64,000 bases of DNA from Streptomyces violaceoruber (GTDB lineage: Bacteria; Actinomycetota; Actinomycetes; Streptomycetales; Streptomycetaceae), in contig NZ_CP137734.1 of assembly GCF_033406955.1 (NCBI RefSeq), positions 3,348,001 to 3,412,000 of the forward strand. Direction: 5' to 3'. Positions 1-8,226 of the stretch are shown one piece after another. Positions within the stretch are counted from its first letter, which is position 1, and each line of letters starts with the position of its first letter. The notes beneath the pieces were generated by a model. It saw only the letters and a program-made list of their open reading frames with translations, was not told where the DNA came from and searched no databases. The translations under genes and the position numbers were made by a program.

Positions 1-34
1 GACGCCGGGCGTGCTTTGTGTACCCGTCGGTAAC

Positions 35-56
35 GGTGATTCACGGTGATTCACCG
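35..56. repeat. 10-bp tandem repeat with palindrome
   Basis: GGTGATTCAC occurs twice in tandem (35-44, 45-54), and CGGTGATTCACCG at 44-56 is a perfect palindrome around a central T. It lies downstream of the first kinase gene. The rest of 1-126 shows no gene. It could be an operator for a gene outside the window or chance; no function is assigned. Confidence 0.4.
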
Positions 57-126
57 AGTGCTCACACACCGCCAGTGATCGCTGGCAACAAACCCGCTGA
101 TCAGGGCGTTGTGCGAGCGGGAGCGC

Positions 127-1866
127 TCAGGTGCCGTCGATGTCCAGATTGGCGACGGCCGTACTGGCCACCTCACGCCCCCGTGCGGTGAAGTCGCCCT
201 TGCCCGGGTAGCTGACGGTGAGCTTGTACATGTCGCCCGCGGACGTGCGGTAGTAGAAGATCCGCAGTTCGCGCGGGCGGGGGTTCTGGCTGTCGGTGGT
301 GGTGTAGACGACCGTGTTCTCGGCGGACTTGCCACCCCGGTACTCGGTCTCCCTGGGGGCGGTCTTCGGGTTCTCGGGCATGGCGAGGTCGTACGCCCCG
401 CTCTCCTTGTACTTCCCGTCGTCGTCGTACATCTCGGCCGCGGCGGACCCGGCGATGTTGCCCAGGGTGTCCTCCCGCTTCTTGTCCAGGGTCAGACCGA
501 TCCAGACGGCGCCGCTCTCGTCGGTGTAGGTGACCCAGTGCTGGCCGGCCTCCTCGGGAACGGTGCGCTTGTAGTTCTCGGGCACCGCCAGGGTCGCGGC
601 GAGCTGCTTCTCGTGCGGGGTCTTCCAGCCGTCGGGCAGCGGCCCCGCGAAGGGGTCCGCGAGCACCAGGTACGAGGCCACCGCCGCCGCGACGACCACC
701 GAACCGAGGGCGATCCACGCGTTGCGGCCCAGCCGGACGCTCCAGCGGGACGCGGGCGCCGCGCCCGGCCCCTCGGGCCCGTCGAGCCGAACCACCTGCG
801 TGGGCTGCGGCGCGGGCTGCGGCGCGGGCGGGTTCACCGCGGCGTCCAGCAGGGCGCGGACCCGGGCGGCGTCCGGGCGGCGCGCGGGGTCCTTGTCCAG
901 CAGGCCCGTGATCACCTCGGCCAGCGGGCCCTGCGCGGAGGCGGGCGGCGCGGGCGTGGCGTTGAGCACCGACTGGAGCGTGGCCGGGGTGTTGCTGCGG
1001 CGGAACGGCGAGACGCCCTCCGTCGCGGCGTACAGCACCACGCCAAGGGACCACAGGTCGCTCGCCGGGCCGGGGCGCTGGCCCAGCACCCGCTCCGGGG
1101 CGATGTACTCGGGCGAGCCGACGAAGCCGCCGGTGTCGGTCAGGCTGGTCTCGCCCTCGATCTGGGCGATGCCGAAGTCGGTGAGGACGACCCGGTCGTG
1201 CCGGCCGAGCAGGACGTTGTCCGGCTTCACGTCCCGGTGCAGGACACCGGCGGCGTGCGCGGCCTCCAGCGCGCCGAGCACCTCGAGGCCGATCCGGGCG
1301 GCCTCGCGGGCGCTCAGGGTGCCCTCCTGGAGGGCGTCGCCGAGCGAGCGTCCGCGCACGAGTTCCATCACGATCCACGGCTGGTCGTCCACGACCGCCA
1401 CGTCGTGCACGTCGACCACCGCGGGGTGGTCGAGCCGGGCGGCGGCGCGCGCCTCGCGGCGCATCCGCTCGAAGGCGTTGGCACGTTCGCGTCCGGGAAG
1501 GTGGTCGGGGACGCGGGGCTCCTTGACGGCGACCTCGCGGTCGACGGTCTCGTCCTTGGCCCGCCAGACGGTGCCCATGCCGCCGTGCCCGAGCTTCGCG
1601 ATCAGCCGGTAGCGGCCGGCGATCAGCCGCCCGGCACCCGGGTCCGGGACCGCGGCCGCAGGAGTGGACGACGGAGTCGCCGGAGGAGCCGCCGGAGGTG
1701 CCGCCGCAGGAGTGGACGGCGGGGTCTGCGACCGCGGCGGCACGACCTGGGTCGGTGTCGCGTACGGATTGCCGGGATGCGGCACCGCGGCCGGCCGGTT
1801 CGGCGGTTGCAGGTCAAAACTCGTCGGCTCGTCCGCCCCACTGCGGGGCCCCCCGTTGCTGCTCAT
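127..1866 (-). CDS. Membrane-anchored Ser/Thr protein kinase (PknB type)
   Basis: Phosphorylates proteins on Ser/Thr; cytoplasmic kinase domain, one membrane span, extracytoplasmic C-terminus. A Pro/Ala-rich N-terminus (about 80 residues) precedes the kinase domain: GHGGMG loop at 93-98, VAVKE lysine at 115, HRDVKPDN from 210, DFG at 230-232, then SPEYIAPE. One hydrophobic segment follows (about 384-402), then about 175 outer residues resembling those of the neighbouring kinases. No PASTA repeats. The ATG at 1866 is preferred over 1878 because GGATGGA lies upstream of it; length 579 aa. First of five tandem kinase genes, equivalent as I recall to SCO4775-SCO4779 of S. coelicolor, a cluster linked in the literature to spore-wall synthesis through PkaI. 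Substrates unknown. Confidence 0.9.
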   Translation of the reverse strand: MSSNGGPRSGADEPTSFDLQPPNRPAAVPHPGNPYATPTQVVPPRSQTPPSTPAAAPPAAPPATPSSTPAAAVPDPGAGRLIAGRYRLIAKLGHGGMGTVWRAKDETVDREVAVKEPRVPDHLPGRERANAFERMRREARAAARLDHPAVVDVHDVAVVDDQPWIVMELVRGRSLGDALQEGTLSAREAARIGLEVLGALEAAHAAGVLHRDVKPDNVLLGRHDRVVLTDFGIAQIEGETSLTDTGGFVGSPEYIAPERVLGQRPGPASDLWSLGVVLYAATEGVSPFRRSNTPATLQSVLNATPAPPASAQGPLAEVITGLLDKDPARRPDAARVRALLDAAVNPPAPQPAPQPTQVVRLDGPEGPGAAPASRWSVRLGRNAWIALGSVVVAAAVASYLVLADPFAGPLPDGWKTPHEKQLAATLAVPENYKRTVPEEAGQHWVTYTDESGAVWIGLTLDKKREDTLGNIAGSAAAEMYDDDGKYKESGAYDLAMPENPKTAPRETEYRGGKSAENTVVYTTTDSQNPRPRELRIFYYRTSAGDMYKLTVSYPGKGDFTARGREVASTAVANLDIDGT

Positions 1867-1958
1867 GCGTCCATCCATATCGCGCCGGACGCGCCCCTTT
1901 CCAGCGCGGTTGCCCGGTGGTCACAGACCCGTGACGCACGATGCCGCTTATCTCCCGT

Positions 1959-3074
1959 TTAGGTGCTGTTGCCGGAACCGGACGCGGCCGGAGGCCCGGG
2001 ATTCGCCGTCGTCGGTGTCGACGTCGGCGGTGTCGATGTCGGCGTGGCGGGCACCGAACTGGTCGGCGTACCGCCCCCGTCGTCGCCTCCGTCGGCGAAC
2101 AGCGCGGCCGCGGACACGCCCGCGCCCGCCGCCGCGACGACCAGCAGCACCGCCAGGAGCACGCTCCGCTTCACGCTCCGCCGCGCACGCAGGGGCCGGG
2201 CGGCGGTGGCCTCCTCCGGTGTCGCGGGCGTTCGGCCCGTGCTCAGGAAGGCGCGCAGCATCCGCTGGGCCGACGCCGCGTCCAGCCGCCGTCGCGGATC
2301 GCGCTCCAGCAGGCCCCGTACGACCGGGAGGAGCGGCCCGGCCTGCGCCGGTGGGCGGATCTCCTCGGTGACCACGGCGTGCAGGACACCGCCCAGCGAG
2401 TCGCGGTGGAAGGGGGACGCGCCGCTGAGGACCGCGCACAGCAGCACGCCCAGCGACCACAGGTCGGACTCGGGACCCGTCCCGGCCCCGGACATCCGCT
2501 CCGGCGCGGTGTACTCGGGGGAACCGACGAAGGAACCGCTCTCGGTGAGCGTGGTGGCGCCCGCGACCTGGGCCACCCCGAAGTCGGTGAGGACGACCCG
2601 GCCGTCGTCGGCGACCAGCACGTTCGACGGTTTCACGTCCCGGTGCAGGATCCCGGACGCGTGGGCCGTGTCCAGGGCGTCGAGCAGGGCGACGCCGATG
2701 CGGGCCGCCTCGACGGCGTCGACCGGACCGCGCGTGAGGACGCGGTCGGCGAGCGAGCCGCCGTCGACCAGTTCCATGACCATGTACGCGCGTCCGTCGT
2801 CCTCGACCACGTCGTGCACGACGATGACGTGCGGATGCCGCAACTGTGCGACGGCGCGGGCCTCGCGCAGGGTGCGCTCACGGCGCCGTCGGGCCTCCGC
2901 CGCGGAGAGGCTCTCGTCGAGGGGGAGGGCCTTCACGGCCACTTCGCGGGCGAGCAGTTGGTCGGTGGCCCGCCACACGATGCCCATGCCGCCGCGGCCG
3001 AGCCGCTCATGGAGCCGGTAACGGCCCGCGATGACACGCCCGCCCGCCCCCTCGGTCACCATGCGCCCCATCAT
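1959..3074 (-). CDS. Membrane-anchored Ser/Thr protein kinase, short form
   Basis: PknB-type kinase, about 371 aa. Motifs in order: GRGGMG at 26-31, VAVKA lysine at 48, HRDVKPSN from 144, DFG at 164-166, SPEYTAPE. The catalytic residues are intact. One membrane span (about 304-326) is followed by only about 45 outer residues rich in Thr, Pro and Ser. It therefore lacks the folded extracytoplasmic domain of its four neighbours, so any sensing should differ, perhaps through the membrane or a partner kinase. The start is uncertain: ATG codons at 3074, 3071 and 3062 are all possible and an open frame continues to 3125. Second gene in the array, about 90 bases from each neighbour. Confidence 0.88.
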   Translation of the reverse strand: MMGRMVTEGAGGRVIAGRYRLHERLGRGGMGIVWRATDQLLAREVAVKALPLDESLSAAEARRRRERTLREARAVAQLRHPHVIVVHDVVEDDGRAYMVMELVDGGSLADRVLTRGPVDAVEAARIGVALLDALDTAHASGILHRDVKPSNVLVADDGRVVLTDFGVAQVAGATTLTESGSFVGSPEYTAPERMSGAGTGPESDLWSLGVLLCAVLSGASPFHRDSLGGVLHAVVTEEIRPPAQAGPLLPVVRGLLERDPRRRLDAASAQRMLRAFLSTGRTPATPEEATAARPLRARRSVKRSVLLAVLLVVAAAGAGVSAAALFADGGDDGGGTPTSSVPATPTSTPPTSTPTTANPGPPAASGSGNST

Positions 3075-3164
3075 GCCCCACCGGACGCACCGGCTCCGGG
3101 CCGCTGTCACACGGGTGGCCGACAACCGACGGGCGTGCGGACGGTCCCACGACGGGGGCGTGGT

Positions 3165-4958
3165 TCAGCCGGTCTTCTCCTGCCAGCCCTGCAGCACCGC
3201 CTTGAACCGCCGTTGCGTGGTCGGCCAGTCGCCCGCCGGTCCCGTCATGTTGAGGGCGTACTCGACGCCGTCGCGGGACATGTGCATCTGCGACACGGCG
3301 CGGCGCGGGCCGGGGAACTCGGTGTCCTTCGCCAGCGCGGTCCAGGTGTACTCCCAACGGGCGCTGTCGCGGTCGCGGTAGCCGGCGCGTTCGAGCTTGA
3401 CGCGCCGGTAGTCGACGAGCCGCTGGAGCAGTTGGGCGTCCAGGTCCTGCTGGTGCGCGTACGGGTCGTTGTAGTCGGGAGCGGTGTCGACGGATATGCG
3501 CAGGACGTGGTTGCCGCCGTCGGGGGTGTAGTCGATCTGCCGGAGTTCGCCGCTGTCGCCGTCGAAGTCCCTCCGCTGCCAGTTCTCGGGCAGGTAGAGG
3601 CTGAAACCCAGCGGGTCGTCGCGGCGTGTCCAGTCGGCCGGGACGGAACCACCGGGGCCCTTGCCGGTCGTGGCGGAGGCAGAGGGGGAGGGAGCGGCCG
3701 AACCGGTAGCACCCTGGGTGGGGTCGGCGCCGGCCGACGAGCCGCCCTCGTCGCGCTGGTGCAGCACCACGGCGGTACCCGCGCCGATCAGCGCGGCGAC
3801 GGCGACGACCAGGGCGAGCGTGCGCATACGGACCCGCCGTGCCCGTCCGGGGGCGGCGCCGCCCACCGCCGGGGCCGGCGCGTAGCCCGGCGCGGTGTAC
3901 CCACCCTCGGTGTGTCCGCCCTGGGTGTACCCACCCCGGGTGTGTCCGGTCGGCGCGGGGCCGGCCGCCGTGGGACCGGTCGTCGGCGGGTACGGCGTGG
4001 CGCCGCTCCCGCCGGCCTGCGGGTACGGCGTGGCGCCGGTCCCGCCGGCCGGCATCCCCTGGACGGCCGTGTCGCCCGCGCGCGGCGGCCCCTCGTACCG
4101 GGTGGTCGGCACATAGGCCTGGGCCGCGTCCGGGCGCCGGCCCTCGGCCGCCTGGGCGAGCAGGTGCTCGGCCTCGGTCGCGTCGGGCCGCTCGGCCGGG
4201 TCCTTGCGCAGCAGGGCGCTGATGACCGGCGCGAGCGCACCGGCGTACCGGGGCTCGGTGGCCTCCTCCTCGACGACCGCCTGCATGGTGGTCAGCGGTG
4301 AGGTGCGGCGGAACGGCGACCTGCCCTCCACCGCCGTGTACAGCGTCGCGCCGAGCGCCCACAGGTCGGAGGACGGGCCGGGATCGTGGCCGCGGACGCG
4401 CTCGGGCGCCAGGTAGTCGACGGAGCCGACGACCTCGCCGGTCCGGGTGATGGTGGAGTCGCCCTCGATCTGCGCGATGCCGAAGTCGGTGAGCAGCACC
4501 CGGCCGTCGTCGGCGAGCAGCACGTTGCCCGGCTTGACGTCGCGGTGCAGGACTCCCGCGGTGTGCGCGGCGCGCAGGGCGCGCAGCACCCACAGACCGA
4601 CGCGGGCCGCCTCCCTCGGGTCGACCCGCACCTCCTCCTTGACGGCGTCGGCCAGCGAGCGGCCCTCGACCAACTCCATCACGATCCACGGCCGGCCGTC
4701 GTGTTCGAGTACGTCGTGCACGGTGACGACGGCCGAGTGGTTGATCCGTGCCGCCGCGCGCGCCTCGCCCCGGGTGCGTGCCAGGAGGATGGCCTGGTCG
4801 CTCTCGGAGACGTAGAGCGCGGCGGTCAACTCCTTGATGGCGACGGTCCGGTGCAGCACCTCGTCGTGTGCGCGCCACACCCGGCCCATGCCGCCGCTGC
4901 CGATGGCTTCCCCGAGCCGGTAGCGTCCCGCGACGAGCCGGCCCTGCATCTGATTCAC
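3165..4958 (-). CDS. Membrane-anchored Ser/Thr protein kinase with repeat-rich juxtamembrane region
   Basis: PknB-type kinase, 597 aa from GTG at 4958, chosen because GCGGGG lies 4 bases upstream and the next residues lead straight into the kinase fold. GSGGMG at 20-25, VAIKE lysine at 42, HRDVKPGN from 138, DFG at 158-160, VDYLAPE. A Gly/Thr/Tyr/Pro-rich linker (about 300-370) with short internal repeats (GGYT, GATPYP) joins the kinase to one membrane span at about 379-399. The outer domain of about 195 residues contains WTRRDDPLGFSLYLPENW and has recognisable relatives in the neighbouring kinases. Catalytically complete by motif. Third gene of the array; substrate and signal unknown. Confidence 0.9.
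   Translation of the reverse strand: MNQMQGRLVAGRYRLGEAIGSGGMGRVWRAHDEVLHRTVAIKELTAALYVSESDQAILLARTRGEARAAARINHSAVVTVHDVLEHDGRPWIVMELVEGRSLADAVKEEVRVDPREAARVGLWVLRALRAAHTAGVLHRDVKPGNVLLADDGRVLLTDFGIAQIEGDSTITRTGEVVGSVDYLAPERVRGHDPGPSSDLWALGATLYTAVEGRSPFRRTSPLTTMQAVVEEEATEPRYAGALAPVISALLRKDPAERPDATEAEHLLAQAAEGRRPDAAQAYVPTTRYEGPPRAGDTAVQGMPAGGTGATPYPQAGGSGATPYPPTTGPTAAGPAPTGHTRGGYTQGGHTEGGYTAPGYAPAPAVGGAAPGRARRVRMRTLALVVAVAALIGAGTAVVLHQRDEGGSSAGADPTQGATGSAAPSPSASATTGKGPGGSVPADWTRRDDPLGFSLYLPENWQRRDFDGDSGELRQIDYTPDGGNHVLRISVDTAPDYNDPYAHQQDLDAQLLQRLVDYRRVKLERAGYRDRDSARWEYTWTALAKDTEFPGPRRAVSQMHMSRDGVEYALNMTGPAGDWPTTQRRFKAVLQGWQEKTG
3894..4051. repeat. In-gene tandem repeats encoding a kinase linker
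   Basis: Two repeat patches inside the kinase gene at 3165-4958. About 3894-3950 has near-copies of GGTGTACCCACCC and GGTGTGTCCG. About 3988-4051 has two copies of a roughly 32-base unit containing GGGTACGGCGTGGCGCCG. They encode the GGYT/GGHT and GATPYP repeats of the juxtamembrane linker. Such repeats can change in copy number by slippage, so linker length may vary between strains. Confidence 0.6.
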
Positions 4959-5094
4959 GTTGCCCCGCAATGGTCTTGTCAGGGTCAGACTAGGGACCGG
5001 CCCCCGCCCGGGGAACGGGTGGGGTGGCATGGAAACCGCTCTGTGACGGTTGTCGCTTTCCGTGACGGGAGGCAACCATCGGGCCGAACTGCGT

Positions 5095-8031
5095 TCAGCG
5101 CGTGTACTGGTAGGTGGCCGAGGCCTGTTCGAACAGCCGGGTCACCTCGTCGCGTTCCCCCTCCGGACCGCGGACCTGCACCACGTGGTAGCGGCCGTCG
5201 ATGAGGACGGCGACGTTGCGCACGTACAGCTCGCCGCCGGCTCCGGTCCAGGTGAACTGCCCCTCCGCCATGGTCCGTCCGCCGACCTCGATGGTCTTCA
5301 GGCCGCTGGAGGTGGCCCAGCTGGAGGCGCGGTACGAGGCCAACTCGGGTTCGCTGTCGCGCTGGTAGGCCATCGGGTCGTCGCCGAACTCCGAGGCGCG
5401 GTCGCGGCCCGGCACGACGATCAGCTCGAAGTCGCCCTTGCCGTAGACGACCTGACCGCTGCCGTTGCGGGGCGTGCGGTTCCAGCCCTCGGCGACGGCG
5501 ACGCGGAAGCCCTCGGCGTCCTTGCGCAGGGTGAATCCGTCGGCCACGTTGGACTGGGGCTCGGTGGAGCCGCCCGCCGTCCGCGAGGCGCCGGGGTCGG
5601 GCGCCGGGGAGCTCCGGTCCGGCCGGGACTCGCCGCCGGCGTCCGGTGACTTCGCGGGCGGTGCCTGGCTCGCCTCGCCGGCGGCGCCGGTGCGGTCGGG
5701 GGCCCCGGCCCCGTTCGTGTCGTTCTTCGGCATGAAGAACATGGCGTAGGCGACCGCTCCGGCCATCGCGAGCAGTATCAGCAGGAGCAGGGTCCGGCCG
5801 AGGCTGCGTGGCGAGCGGTCGGTCTCCCCCCTGCCCCGCTTGTGCCGTCCGTGGTGCGCGGGCAGTCCGGCGCGCCGCCTGCGCACCAGCTCGCCGCGGC
5901 GGCGCACGATGGGCAGCCGGCCGGTCTCGACGGGGGGCGCCGAGATGACGTGCAGACCGGCCTCCGGCTCGGGCGCGGACCGGACGAGGGAGCGCAGCCA
6001 GCCGCTCAGTTCCTCGAAGTCGATGCGCTCGGTGGGGTCCTGACGCAGCAGCGACTCCACGACCGGCCGGAGCGGCCCGCACTCCTCGGCGAAGGCGGGC
6101 GGCTCCGCGCACACGATCTGCACCAGCTCGGCGGTCGACTCCTCCGGGTAGGGCGCGTGCCCCTGCACGGCACGGAAGAGCAGCGCGCCGAGGGCCCACA
6201 GGTCGGTGGCGGGACCGATGGGCGCGGCCAACTGCCAGTTCTCGTGCACGGGCCCGGCCTGTTCCGGCGCCCAGCGCTCGGTCACGGGACCGACCACGGC
6301 CATCCGTGTCTGCCGGGCCCGCTCGGCGGCGAGCGCGGTGGCCGGATTCCGCTGCCCGGGCGCACGCCCGGCCAGGTCGTCCCAGCCCGCGGCGGGCCGG
6401 GGCCCGCCCTCGCGCTCCGGGTCGGCCGCCCTTGGGGGCGCTGCCCGCCACGGCCCGGCGGCGGCCTCGGAAGCGGTCTCCCGCGACCGTGCGGCGGGCC
6501 CGGCGGTGGTCTCCCGCCACGGAACTGCGGACCCCGCGGTGTCCTCCGGCCGGGCACCGGGCAGGGCCCGTCCGGCCGCCGGGCCGGAGCCGGCGGCCGG
6601 TTCACCGGCCGGGCGGGGGGCGGGGAACGCCGGGTCGCCCGTGGGACGTGCGGCGGAGGAGGCCGGATCACCGGGGGTACGGGGCGTGGCGCCGTGCCAG
6701 GCAGTGGTGCCTACACCGTAGGGGTCCGTGATCTGCCCCGGCGGCACGGCGGCACCGGACGTGGCGGGGTCGCCGACGCTCTCCTCGTCCCACGGTGCGC
6801 CGGACGCGGCGTCGGGCCCTATGGCATACGGAGCCTGGCCGGAACCGGCGGCGAAGGCGGCCCGGCCGCTTCCCTGGCCGGGCCGGGCGCCCGGCGCGCC
6901 GCCGCCCGCCTCGACGCCGTGTCCGGGCCATGCCCCGCCGGGCGCGCTGCCGTGCGGCGGCCGGCCGGCGCCGTCGTCGTCGTACGAGGAGCCGGGACCC
7001 GTGGCGAGGCCCGGGCGTCCGCCGCTCGTGCCGGAGCCACCGGCCTGCGTGGCGCCGTCGGGGGCGGGCCGGACGCCCGGCAGGGCCGCGCGGCCGTTCT
7101 GGGCCTCCTGGATGCGGGCCGCGGCCCTGGCTCCGGCACGGTAGGCGGCGATCGCGCCGGCCCGGGCGGCGCGGGCGTCCGCGGCGGCGTCGAGCGAGGC
7201 GGGTGCGAGGCCTGCGGGGGCGGTGCCGGGCGCCGGGGTCCCGGGCACCGGGAGCCCGCCGACGCCCCGCGCCTCGATGGCCGCCCGCCGGGCGGCCTCG
7301 GGGTCGGCGTCCCCCGGACCGAAGACCCCGGCGCGGGGAACGCCGCCGCCCGCACCGGAGACTGCGTCGCGCTCGGGCGCACCGTCCGGTTCGCCGTCGG
7401 GCGGCGGGGGCACCGGGTCGTACCCGCACAGCGCCTCCTCCGCCGCCCCGACCGCCAGGCCGGTCAGCATGACCCGTCCGTCGTCGCAGACGAGCACGGT
7501 GCGCGCGGTGATGTTGCGGTGCACCCAGCCGTACGAGTGCAGCACCCGCAGTGCCAGGAGGACGTCGGAGGCCACCTCGGCCGCCCGGTACGGCGTCAGG
7601 GTCTGTTCGGTGAGCAGCGCGGCCAGCGGCCTCGCGGCCACCAGCTCGCTGGCGATCCACAGCGAGCCGCCCTCGGCGAAGACGTCGAAGACCTGGTCCA
7701 GGCGCGGATGGTCGGGCACCGCCGCCGCGGCCTGCGCTGCCTCGACGGCACGCCGCACCACCGGGTCGGCCGGACTCCTGGGCCCGCCCGAGGCCGTGGG
7801 CCGCCTGCCGGAGTGCCGGACACCGCCGTCCCGGGCGGTGAAGCCGTCGGGCAGGCCGTCCGCGTCGAGCACCTCGGCCTCGACGACCTCCGGCAACGGC
7901 ACCTGCCGGACCAGGACTTCCTGGCCGCTGTAGGTGTCGAAGGCGCGGGTCTCGGTGAGTTCGTACTCGTCGGACGGCGGCAGGGGCAGGCGGTAGCGGT
8001 CGGCGAGTACCCGTCCCGCGTAGTCGTCCAC
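5095..8031 (-). CDS. Large membrane pseudokinase with inserted low-complexity domain
   Basis: A 978-aa protein in the kinase array that aligns with its neighbours at both ends but lacks the catalytic residues. The loop region reads RLPLPPSDEYEL with no GxGxxG. The usual VAVK lysine is Arg in VLVRQ (residue 42). HRDVKPxN is HRNITART (171-178), losing the catalytic Asp, the Lys and the metal-binding Asn. DFG is GLA (191-193). About 385 residues rich in Pro, Gly, Ala and Arg (about 200-585) then separate this from the C-lobe, which resumes at WAPEQ (587) and ATDLWALG. One membrane span at about 748-767; the outer domain resembles its paralogues (FTLRKDAEGFRVAVAEGW). Start ATG with GGGGGTGG upstream. 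Probably a scaffold or allosteric partner of the adjacent kinases rather than an enzyme; that role is inferred. Confidence 0.85.
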   Translation of the reverse strand: MDDYAGRVLADRYRLPLPPSDEYELTETRAFDTYSGQEVLVRQVPLPEVVEAEVLDADGLPDGFTARDGGVRHSGRRPTASGGPRSPADPVVRRAVEAAQAAAAVPDHPRLDQVFDVFAEGGSLWIASELVAARPLAALLTEQTLTPYRAAEVASDVLLALRVLHSYGWVHRNITARTVLVCDDGRVMLTGLAVGAAEEALCGYDPVPPPPDGEPDGAPERDAVSGAGGGVPRAGVFGPGDADPEAARRAAIEARGVGGLPVPGTPAPGTAPAGLAPASLDAAADARAARAGAIAAYRAGARAAARIQEAQNGRAALPGVRPAPDGATQAGGSGTSGGRPGLATGPGSSYDDDGAGRPPHGSAPGGAWPGHGVEAGGGAPGARPGQGSGRAAFAAGSGQAPYAIGPDAASGAPWDEESVGDPATSGAAVPPGQITDPYGVGTTAWHGATPRTPGDPASSAARPTGDPAFPAPRPAGEPAAGSGPAAGRALPGARPEDTAGSAVPWRETTAGPAARSRETASEAAAGPWRAAPPRAADPEREGGPRPAAGWDDLAGRAPGQRNPATALAAERARQTRMAVVGPVTERWAPEQAGPVHENWQLAAPIGPATDLWALGALLFRAVQGHAPYPEESTAELVQIVCAEPPAFAEECGPLRPVVESLLRQDPTERIDFEELSGWLRSLVRSAPEPEAGLHVISAPPVETGRLPIVRRRGELVRRRRAGLPAHHGRHKRGRGETDRSPRSLGRTLLLLILLAMAGAVAYAMFFMPKNDTNGAGAPDRTGAAGEASQAPPAKSPDAGGESRPDRSSPAPDPGASRTAGGSTEPQSNVADGFTLRKDAEGFRVAVAEGWNRTPRNGSGQVVYGKGDFELIVVPGRDRASEFGDDPMAYQRDSEPELASYRASSWATSSGLKTIEVGGRTMAEGQFTWTGAGGELYVRNVAVLIDGRYHVVQVRGPEGERDEVTRLFEQASATYQYTR

Positions 8032-8167
8032 GTCGCCACCCCCGGCAGCCGTCGGTCAATTCCGTTCGCCCGGCGGGCCGTTCCGGCTGCGTACGGTCCG
8101 CAACCACTCACGATACGTGCCGGAGGCAACCCGCAATGAGCTGATGCCAGATATCGGGCGGCTCAAA

Positions 8168-8221
8168 CCCGGGTCCCGTCGCCCCGGGGCCCGGGTCCCG
8201 TCGCCCCGGGGCCCGGGTCCC
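8168..8221. repeat. 22-bp tandem repeat, 2.4 copies, between kinase genes
   Basis: The 22-base unit CCCGGGTCCCGTCGCCCCGGGG is present at 8168-8189 and 8190-8211 and partly at 8212-8221. It is rich in CCCGGG and CCCCGGGG palindromes and lies just after the stop of the kinase gene at 8227-10380, within the 195-base gap before the pseudokinase gene. It may form stacked hairpins that weaken readthrough between the two genes. Confidence 0.7.
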
Positions 8222-8226
8222 TGCGC

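Noticed and set aside
109..1962. 617-codon plus-strand open frame opposite the first kinase gene
   Set aside because: Composition is the typical antisense shadow of a high-GC gene (Gly, Arg, Val, His-rich), with no domain and no ribosome binding site. Similar long shadows opposite guaB, groEL1, glmS, glmM and others were dropped for the same reason.
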